Assembly (NCBI GenBank): GCA_038496675.1
Contig: CM076666.1
Coordinates: 7,725,829 to 7,789,828, forward strand
Direction: 5' to 3'
DNA: 64,000 bases
DNA from: Rachycentron canadum
Lineage: Eukaryota; Chordata; Actinopteri; Carangiformes; Rachycentridae
The notes below the pieces were generated by a model that was given only the letters and a program-made list of their open reading frames with translations, was not told where the DNA came from and searched no databases. The position numbers and the translations under genes are program-made. Below, piece by piece: positions 12,840 to 64,000 of the stretch; the first letter of the stretch is position 1; the number at the start of each line of letters is the position of its first letter.

Positions 12840-15640
12840 CTTTTTTTTTGCTAATATCAGGTTTCATGTATTGCTTTTGAACATTTGCTAGAGTTCAGTC
12901 AAACCAAGGATTTATGCAGTGCTTTCAGGGAGCCAATTTCAACAAACACCAATGTGTGCAAATGCAACAATTTTCTGTGTATCAATAAATGAGACTAACT
13001 TTTTCTGAAAGTCAATTTCAAAGATCAGTTGGTTGTTGGTTCAAATGTTACACCAAATGTTTTATGTAATTGAATTTGACATCACAAAATTGACTCCATC
13101 ATACACTCTTAACTGCATGGTTGATGGAGTTCCAGCTGAAATCTTTGCAAGTCTTAGCTGGTTTGTTGTGCTTTGTTTCTTCCTGCAAAATGAAAATTGC
13201 TTCATATGACACGGCCAGAATAAAATCATGCCACTGCAGAAGTGAAAGAAATCAATACCTGTTTTCAAATGTTTTTTTACTCATCAGCGGTAATGCTGAA
13301 ATGCCACACATACTGTCAAGACAAAATGTCTGACGTTTGTATTAGATCAAGGGCTCGTGCTAATGACCTCTTGTACAAAATCATAACATCTGCTTCACTG
13401 TCCCAAAAGATTCCTGTAAAACCCTGTGCTTGCACTCTAAAGGTGTATAGTTGTGTCGTACACGAGGAAATGGTGCTCTACATCGGTGATGCTTTTCCAT
13501 GTACATATATATATAGCTTTGATTTGTTTTCAAAAATATGACCAATGCCTTGTGCTTAACTGTCAAATTTTACACCATGGGAAGCATTAAGAATATGTAG
13601 TGATATAATCAGCATCAGGGAACACATTAATTATAGCGAGTATATAGTAAATTATTAAGAAAAACTTTGATGCTAAAAAGTCTGTCATCTATAGACATTT
13701 TTAGTCAAGCAAAAGGGCAACAGATTTGTCATAAAGTGCAAATTAAATTAGTTCCAACATACACATTGTCTGACATTCTTCTTATTGCCTGTAGATAGTG
13801 TTGGCAAAAAGTAAATACATGTTGTAGAAAGTTGGGGCAGAACAGGGGCATGGCATTTTGGTGGGGAACGAAATAACGGTGCTCGAAAGATAAGAGGCAC
13901 TTATAAGGGTGTACTTTTCACCAATTGTTCATGCGCCAGGCATAGGTTTTAGGTTAAAAGTCAAACTGAAAATAGTGGTTGTAAAAAGCCAATAACATGA
14001 AATTTGGGGAGGGATCAAAACACTGTGAAACTTCATCAAATGCCTGTGGTAATCATATGACTGAGGAAACTTTAATTGAAAACATGCCGAGTAGTAAATT
14101 AAAAGCACCCAGTCCAATTACTTTCACTGTACATGCCTTATATTGTCCACTATAAAAAATGCACCATATTACTGATGCATTATTTCCCCCCAAAATTACA
14201 GATCTGCATAGTCGCAAAAGTCCACATAGTATATACAGTGTTTTACTTCCAAGGATGTATTTCATTTTTAGGAACTGCTTGAATTAGAAAAAAAAATAAA
14301 ATAAAATTACGTGGTTTAAAAAAGGTACAAAACCACAGATCTAATGTTCCTAATGGCAACTGTTCTAAGATATAGCATATTAATGTATAAGCTAGAGCCA
14401 GGCCTCCAAAGTGATAAATGTAGACTAGAGAGACTATGCAGATATTTATCTGTCAAGCTAACTTTCACTTTGTTGGAACATTTTGACTTTTAAAAACCCA
14501 TATAGAAGATCAACTGTCCACTTCCACTCGTTTGTCTAGCTGGTCAAGAAGTACGATCTTTATTTTGACACAATGTGAAAAAGCTGGAGAGCCAAGTGAG
14601 GCGACTTGCAAAGCCTTTCACTTTGACTCTACTTGAACGCAGAGGGACATGTGAGTATTTAAAAGACAAACATGTTCTCTAAAAAAAGTGAAATACCCCT
14701 TTAAAACCTTACATTCTTTCTGTGTGCTTTGCTGTGCTTTTCATACAGTCAGGTGATACCACCTCTTACAAAACTAACTTTACAATCTCATCTCATTTCT
14801 ACTCTTATGTCAGAGCACTAGCACTACACCGTGTATAACCAAGAAAAATACTAGCATGTCATCTGAAAAGAGGATATATATATATATATCTACTGTCAGA
14901 ACTCAGTTCCTGCTTTAGGTGAACACAATGGTGAAAAGGGTCAAGTTTTCGCAATAAAGCACTGAGTAGCAATGTTTAACATACTATACCAAAGAGAAGT
15001 AAAGCAAGGGCTTGATCATTGACATCATTGTATAACTTTAAACCATACCATACACTAGAGGTTTATATATCAATCCCTGTGCATACTTCTCCTGCTCTAA
15101 GAGAGGCTCATTGAAAATGTTTCTAAGTGTTGCACCAAAACCTGAAATAAAACACAATCACCAACAACATAATATGAATATTTCATCAGTCTGCATACCC
15201 ATTCGGGCCTTCTTAGCTGGAGACAGATGTGCTGGTTGCCCCCACCTGACAGTGGCCCATGTCTAAGTAGCAGGAATGCTGATTTAGAATATTTGTCACT
15301 ATTTACTAATGTATACTACTCTGAGATGCTTGATCAATACCAACTTGTCCACGTGATGGTAGACAGAAGAACGATGCTCCCTGCTTTAAATATATAATAC
15401 ATTATATACATGAAAGACGTGTAGGCAGAGCTGCTCAGTAGTCCAAGAGAGTATTATGAGGAAACACAAACTGTCTACATCATTTTTGCTCATTTCTTTA
15501 AACAAGTATAAATAAATAAATGATTATCAAGTTGATCAATATTGCCTCCTTATTTTCAGCAGTCCTGTTAGTGAGGTTTATTGTGGTGTGGCAGATGCGT
15601 GGGGCAGGCAGACTCTGCAGTGTGGTGAACTGATTGAGGG
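12840..15640. other. Non-coding flank, no gene recognised
   Basis: A/T-rich DNA with small open frames lacking domain signatures and a short (TA)n tract near 14,874-14,890. Distal 3' UTR of epha5 could extend into this stretch, but nothing in the sequence proves it. Confidence 0.4.
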
Positions 15641-16240
15641 TTTTTTGCGGTACCTGAAGGTTGTTGGTTCTAAGTGAAGGCTCCATGAAGTTCTGAGTGC
15701 ACTCTTGAGTGAAGGCTGCATTGGAATCCCAGTAGAGGTTTCTTTATAATCTGAGTGAAGGTTCCATTAGAATATCAGTAAACAGTCCCACCAGAACCTG
15801 GAAAATCCTTTCCATGAGAAGTTCCATCATTACTTGAACAAAGCTTCTGTTTTGAACTTCCATCGGATCAAATATTTCATCAATCCTGCTAAACATGATG
15901 TGATATTTCCATTAGAACCTGTGTGACTGTTCAATATGGATGTTCGATGTTGTCCCGTTAGAACCCGGGTGAAGGTTCATCAGAGTCTTAATGAGAGTTC
16001 ACCAGAATCTGGGTGAAGGACGCATTAATGTGTGAGAGAAGGTTTCCAGTTGAATCTCAGTAAACAGTTCTGCTAGACTCTCAGTGAAGCTGGGGAACTG
16101 ATCTGCGATGTTGCTAGAACCTGCTTGAAGGTTCCTTTGAATCAGATTGATGGTTCCATTAAAATGTGAGTGAAATATCAAGTATATGGGGGACTGGTCT
16201 GAGTGAGTTCTGTGGGCACTCATCAAGATCTTTGTGGGCA
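15640..16240. repeat. Degenerate minisatellite, unit about 30-45 nt
   Basis: The phrase GTTCCATTAGAACCTGAGTG with GAAGG recurs in diverged form many times at irregular 30-45 nt spacing, for example near 15,709, 15,753, 15,907, 15,955, 16,010 and 16,130. The copies are clearly related but none is identical, so the array is old. It lies 1.2 kb downstream of the epha5 stop. Confidence 0.65.
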
Positions 16241-17063
16241 TTCATACAGATTTACAGAAGAAAATGACAGAAAGCCAGCTGAATCTCATATACAATCTGC
16301 AGCTTCATTCAGAAGCTGGTTTTAAAGACCAGAATGGTTCTATTGCCGTTCTATCCGTATCTGACAGCATTTACATATCAAACAATAACAGTTTTATGCT
16401 GCAACTGAGCATTGTATTCTCTGTAGTGCTATACATTCAGCCAGAAGAACAGATGTAAAGAGTATATCTTTTCACTCTCTTCCTATCGCCCCAGTAAGAC
16501 TCAGTTTTGAATTTCAGCCTACTACAATGAAGGTTGCATGATGTACTCTCATCTTGCATTGCTTAAATAGGCAATGAAGTATATGATGCTGAATATGAGT
16601 CTGGACCTTCCATAAGTTGCTTAGCTGGATTACACCAGTCTTGTGGCATGAAGACCTGCCAAAGACAGGAAAAAAATGACCAAAAGCACATCAACATGGC
16701 AAAGCAAAAAAATTTAAACTAATGAAGATTTTGCTCTTGAGCCATTATCACGTGTTTACACTGACTGAGAGTGGTGTTCAATTCAATGATGCCTGACGAA
16801 AATGTACTTCCAGAGAGTAAGCCAGTCCTGTTCAGATCCGCTGGGCCCCGATCTCCTGAGACAGGCTGAAAAATGTCAGTTTTAGCCTGCTGCATAAAAC
16901 TCCCATGTTTGTGATACAGCCAAAAAGTGCTGGTTGCTCTCAGACCCAGATCTGCAGTCGATGTTTCACGCCTGATCTGAGAGAATCTGAACAGCGCGCG
17001 ATATATCAGAATCCCCAAGATTCACACAAGTGGAATAATTAGAATGAAAAGTCTTCACTTGAG

Positions 17064-17069
17064 TTTAAT
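17064..17069 (-). promoter_or_regulatory. Candidate polyadenylation signal ATTAAA
   Basis: An ATTAAA hexamer on the minus strand lies about 340 nt after the stop codon. A TTGTGTG element lies about 30 nt further downstream, a plausible CstF site. The motif is short and occurs often by chance. Confidence 0.3.
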
Positions 17070-17312
17070 GCAGTTCAGTTCATTTATCTTACCATCATCT
17101 TTTCCGCCGTGTAGCACCACTCAGTTCAGTTCAGTTTGGTTTTAGCGCTGCAATGTCAAATATCCCCAGTGACACCACAACCAAACTCCACACACAAGAG
17201 CCACAAAAATGTGGATCCTCCAGTTCAGATCAATAAACATTGGGTGTCCTTGTCCGTAGAAAGTGCTAATCCGCTCTAGGTCCAACAGTTAATCGTCACA
17301 TACTAGGTCCAT

Positions 17313-17316
<4 letters not shown>

Positions 17317-17380
<64 letters not shown>
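17317..17380. repeat. (TG)32 microsatellite in the epha5 3' UTR
   Basis: Thirty-two uninterrupted TG units on the plus strand, which read as (CA)32 in the epha5 transcript, starting 31 nt after the stop codon. Confidence 0.95.
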
Positions 17381-17384
<4 letters not shown>

Positions 17385-17410
17385 TGTGCGCGCATGCCTG
17401 TACAAATGCG

Positions 17411-59571
<42,161 letters not shown>

Positions 59572-62274
59572 CTGAGGCATAAAAGAGACAGATTAATTGA
59601 AAGGGAGGGGGAAAAAAAGAGTGGTGCAAAAGATAAAAACATTCCTCTTTGATAACATAAGCTCAGTACTTTTCTCGTGATACCAGATAATTAAAGGATG
59701 AAAACAAAAAGTCTGGGTGTAAGTAGCATTTTATTGTTGCAGCTTGTCAAGTGGAGTTAGTTTTAACTATTTCACATGCACTTAGTTTAGTCCAATGTTC
59801 CCAACCTGGCCCCTTAAAAGATCACATGAAAAATCTGAGGGATCTGGAAATGATTTATGGAAAAGTAAATCAGACACATTTCTATTCATGTTCATTTTTG
59901 AGCCTTTAAAAGTTATTTCACTATATTTATTTATTAATTTAAAACGTTTAGAGGCAAACTATCTCTAAGTGCTCACACTGGCTTAGCCTTTAACTTGTAA
60001 ATTGGATTTTATAAACTTGTATGTTTTGTTTGTGTAAAATTCTAATCTGAAAGTTAATGAGAGAATGTTAGATAAATGTAGTTGAGTACCATGTGCAATA
60101 CTGAAATGTGAAAGGCTGTGAAGCAGAAGTATAAAGTGGAAAAAAATTGAACATTGTCAAGTACCTTTGTAAATGGACTTAGTCACTTTCCATTACTGCT
60201 GATTGACAAGATTTAATCACTGAGAACTTTTACTATAAAGCTTTTGTGGAAAAAACAGTTAAAAGAGAGAGACTGTGTGTGTCGAGGTATAGATAGAAGA
60301 ATAATCCTCATCCCTTCCACCTCATTTCCTGCGACAATGAGATAATGTTATGGGGATATGTGCATTTACCATCAATGAGGGGTGGAGCTCTTGTCAGCGG
60401 AAAAAAGAATTAAGGTGCAACTACAGATGTGGTCATCTGTGTGTATTGTATAGGCATACCTCTATTAAGTGTGTGTTTGTGTGTGTGTATGTGCGTGTCC
60501 ATTCCTGCCAGTGTGTGCATATATGTAAATGATTCTGTCAGTGTTCAAAGCTTGTGTGTATGTGAGCGTCTGCATCCATGCCTGTGTGTGTGTCAGACAG
60601 CAACATTAATTCCCTCCGCAGGTCTCATGGGACATGGCTATTATCTGCATCACTAGCACTCTCCCATGGCTAATACAGGCGCTTCATCATGTCACTGTAA
60701 TATGGCCAGAGGGACCAGACTATGATCTGGTGTTATAGCTTAATAGCCCATATTAATCAATTCTTGCTGTAGCAGTTGTCTACAACCTTCTGTCTTTGTC
60801 TTTTCTCTCTCTTCGCTTGGTCTTGTTCACCATCTGTCTTTTTTCTTAATTTTTTTATCCCTCCCTTCCTTTGTCTATTACTTGTTTTATGATTATTATC
60901 ATCTAGGTATCAAACCATTTGTGAATGGATGCCATCAAGTGTTATTAGACAGTTATGAGTGTCGGTAACTGCACATGCCATGCATGTGTTGACATTCTTC
61001 TACTGTGTAAATTTGTACGCTTATACTTCTGTCCGTGATGACCATTTTCAGGCCTTGTGCCCTATCATGGCACAAAGCAGCACATATGCAACGTGAGTGT
61101 CTTTGCTAGTTTCTGACAGACACAGTTGTCATTTTCTCACCCAACATAGGTTAAAAAGCAAACAGACTTTTTCACTGTTATTTTAAGGGCACATTGTGAC
61201 ATAAGAATAATATGCACCGACATCACCGGGTCCACAGTGTGCCTGATTCGCGCAAACTGAGAGTGCTGACAATGTGCTTCGGATGTTTGGATGAATCAAG
61301 TGCAACATAAGAATACAGTCCACAGAAGATCAGAGTATTTATTGTGGCATATTGTGTGTTGCACAACCTTGTCATGCACCATGAATGTCTCTTATACATC
61401 CATGAGGCACGAGGCTCTGCAGAGAAGCGTTCTTTTTCATTACCCGGTAAGTCCGCCACAGTGTTTCCCTTCATCACCTAAATTTGCCTCACCAGTTTTA
61501 TAACAACCCGAAGATTAATTTACACTTCTCATCACGCAACATAAAAGATGTCTAAAACTCGTATTTGTGCTGGTGCTTCTTTGTGGATCTGTGTGCAGCA
61601 CACTGATTCACTCAGCCCTCCCTTCCCTCTCAGGACGCACAGAGCTGCTGCATGTGTGTGTCAGAATTGGGCTCATTGGTCATTCACAATATATAATCAA
61701 CTGACCACAAATAGAATTTCATTATGAGTGAAACACTGCACAATCATAATCACAATCTGCCAAGCTGCCTGGCTTTTAAAGTAAATGAGAGATGATTGGT
61801 TTATTGTATGTTATGCCCAAAACACTCCCATGATTGATGAAGAGAGAAGTACAACTCCTTTATAGCATGTGCCTGGCATAGTGGCTGTTTTTTCTGCCAT
61901 TAAAGCAGCAAAAGGGACATGAACATGCCCTAACTATACTTGTGCCCCATGCTTTAGACCAATGCACTCGTGGTAGAAATATAGCCCCTTTAGTGTGAGG
62001 ACATTTTTAGAAAGTGAAGACGTTTTTAATATCATCAATTTGAAAGGCTGTTTGAGGGTTCAGACAAGGTCAGTTAAGATTTAGGATTAGGTTCAGGGTC
62101 AAATGCATTGGAGGGGCCTTACAAGTATAGATGCACAAATGTATCTGTATGCATGTCTGTGACAGAGTCCCTATCTCTCCCAGACTGTAGCCCAGTCAGT
62201 CCCAGTGCAGACATTAAGCCTCTTACTGGTTAGATCACACAGATCCATCAGCCTGCTCTGGGCTTTACACAGCT

Positions 62275-62276
<2 letters not shown>

Positions 62277-62352
<76 letters not shown>
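62277..62352. repeat. (CA)38 microsatellite upstream of exon 3
   Basis: About 38 uninterrupted CA units in the intron 5' of exon 3. Confidence 0.95.
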
Positions 62353-62353
<1 letters not shown>

Positions 62354-62984
62354 ATTATTGGTAGCCCAGCAGGGAGTTGAACAGACCTTCTCTGGTTTTG
62401 CTTGGAACCAAATGGGTTCAGTGTCTGTGGATGACGCGTGGTTGCCATTGTTGCCACTGGAATTTTTCCCACTCTGCAGCTTGACTGTATTAATAGTGTT
62501 AGTGATTACCAATGGAAACGGTACATGACACTTGCATAAGCCAAATGAGTCATCAAACAATGATTTACCATGAGCAAACCATGACTTTGCAAATAGATTA
62601 TGAAATAAGCTTATAAACACATAAAGGTAAGAAGGGTTCAAAGTTTTGCTTTCCATGAAATGTTGTCCTTAGTTGCTTAATGTGATGCATTTCATTTTAA
62701 AATAAGAGCGATTTGTGTCATGTATAAATTAAAGATGACACCATGAAATGACTTCTTAGCATGCATGGTTTTCCAGGAAGCAGCTGTTTTCTAGGAAGTT
62801 CAAGAGCCCATTTCGTGGGATCTTTAAAGACTCCAGTGCATGGCAGGGTCCTCATGGGTCAAACACAAAGCAAGATGCACAGAGCAAACACACCAGCACC
62901 TCAGGGTCACTGCCAGTTTGTTTTAAAAGATGTAATGTATAACCTTCCGTGCACCCATCTCAACTTTCATCTAATTCACACAAC

Positions 62985-63330
62985 CCCTTCTTAAAGGGTC
63001 AGTTCACTCAAAGTCCAGGAAAGAGACTTTTTCCTGCTTATCTCTCGTGGTATCTAGCTATGCAGATACTTATTATAATGCTCGTAATTACCTGCTCAAG
63101 TTGCCAGATATATTTGAGAATTTTTTGCTGTGTCTTTCCTTAAAACAATATCCCTTTTACACAGAAAATCCACAGCTGCCTGTACACAGTTTATATTGGA
63201 ACCGCTGTCCAAGTTCAAGGAATCATTGAGAGCAAAGACTGAATTATCTTGAGAAACCGGGACATTGTTTTCGAAAAGAGCTGTCTCTCTTGTGGTTTCT
63301 AAATGTATGTGTTCCAAAGCTTTGAGTAAC
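62985..63330 (+). mobile_element. Degenerate teleost dispersed repeat upstream of exon 3
   Basis: AAAGGGTCAGTTCACTCAAA, then GGTATCTAGCTATGCAGATA and ACCGCTGTCCAAGTTCAAGG, resemble a non-coding dispersed repeat widespread in fish. Boundaries are approximate. Confidence 0.55.
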
Positions 63331-64000
63331 AGCAACCAATTTCTTTGTGCTCACATTGTATTAAAGTGTTTGCAGAGGCATAAATCTCAACATGGTGACA
63401 CAAAAACCAAAACTATCTGAATGCCTTGATACCACAACAATGGATGTGTTTTGTAAGTGAATCTGATGCTTTTTTTGTGAAAAAGCCAACAGACTGATCA
63501 TCGGGAGAATTTACCTCCACTGGGACCCAAACCTCTCAGTGGATCTTAATTCCAGTCCTTTCAGACCCTCTCATGCAGCCCTTACCCTCGACTCTTCTCC
63601 GTCTTCTGCCCTTTTTCTACTTTGCTGCCTACACTGAACGATCCCTATAGGCATGCTTCTAGCTTCTCATTAGTGTGCGTTTGTTTTGTTGACTGTCGTG
63701 TGTGCGGTTGTGCTCGTGGGTCCACGTGTCACATCCGTCAGCAGACCCCCTGTGGCTGTGCTGAGTGCCCTCCTGGCTCCAAGTCTATAAAGCTGTCTGC
63801 AACTCATTATTACCCCCCATTACCACTGACTGTCATGACACTATAATAGATCTGTCCTTCTCCCTCCTTACCCATACAAGAATCCCCCACCCACCCTATC
63901 CCCCCATTTCTGCCTCCATCTCATCCACTCTAACAACCTTCTTCTCATGCCTCATTCCTCTGCCTTTTCATTTCATCCACGTCTATCATCATTTTCTCCG

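Larger units (their letters stand above)
17045..17410 (-). other. epha5: Probable proximal 3' UTR of epha5
   Basis: This is non-coding sequence directly after the stop codon. Its main feature is a (CA)32 tract in mRNA sense (17380-17317), beginning about 30 nt after the stop. The end is inferred from an ATTAAA hexamer at 17069-17064 followed by a GT-rich stretch. A longer 3' UTR using distal signals is equally possible; mammalian EPHA5 has a long one. Confidence 0.4.
59572..64000 (-). other. Intron 2 of epha5 (partial), 5' of exon 3
   Basis: The stretch starts with the exon 3 acceptor and continues to the window edge. Exon 2 should be a 65-nt segment encoding something like GDLGWxAFPKNG; I searched by eye and did not find it. 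Contents are (CA)38, a dispersed repeat at 62,985-63,330, and a relatively complex block at 60,600-60,760. Confidence 0.75.

Noticed and set aside
59575..59580. ATG directly upstream of exon 3 as a start codon
   Set aside because: It lies before the CAG acceptor, inside the intron. Eph receptors need a signal peptide and N-terminal residues encoded by exons 1-2, which are missing here.
63507..63560. Candidate exon 2 ending in a GTAAAT donor
   Set aside because: The translation (GLELRSTERFGSQW) does not resemble the GDLGWxAFPKNG segment expected before WEEIGE, and the phase does not fit a known Eph exon.

Overview
This window is vertebrate, and almost certainly ray-finned fish (probably percomorph), nuclear DNA. 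It is intron-rich and AT-leaning, full of CA/TG microsatellites, and carries several dispersed repeats I recognise from teleost genomes. It holds one protein-coding gene that I can support: the minus-strand Eph receptor tyrosine kinase gene epha5. There are no prokaryotic features, operons or CRISPR arrays.

Layout. Because epha5 lies on the minus strand, its 3' end is at low coordinates. From 1 to about 17,040 is downstream non-coding DNA with microsatellites, old dispersed repeats and a degenerate ~30-nt tandem array (15,640-16,240). The stop codon is at 17,413-17,411. Seventeen exon segments run up to 59,571. From 59,572 to 64,000 is the intron 5' of the ligand-binding exon. Exons 1 and 2 (signal peptide and the first residues of the mature protein) were not found and probably lie beyond 64,000. 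Joined, the segments give 2,877 nt, an uninterrupted frame of 958 residues plus stop. All splice sites are GT-AG with matching phases. Residue numbers below count from the first residue of the 59,571 exon.

The encoded receptor, in order: ephrin-binding domain (1-~180), Cys-rich sushi/EGF-like region (~190-292), two fibronectin III domains (293-~500), one transmembrane helix (~510-532), juxtamembrane segment with two conserved tyrosines (566, 572), kinase domain with a complete set of catalytic motifs (~594-860), SAM domain (~888-950) and a C-terminal V-N-I tail. The EphA5 assignment rests on exons 3, 5, 9, 15 and 16, which resemble EphA5 more than EphA3, A4, A6 or A7 as I remember them.

Most notable observations: (1) an acidic insertion of about 18 residues in the H-I loop of the ephrin-binding domain; (2) two introns inside exons that I recall as single exons in mammalian EPHA genes (160 and 210 nt), one of them 98 nt long and flanked by a direct AGGTAC repeat; (3) a (TG)35 tract in place of a pyrimidine tract at the exon 6 acceptor; (4) paired loss of two of four conserved cysteines in the first FN3 domain; (5) a pair of near-identical 23-bp POU/homeodomain-like sites 73 bp apart in intron 3. 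I did not find a previously undescribed multi-gene system; what is unusual lies in the structure and possible splicing regulation of this receptor gene.
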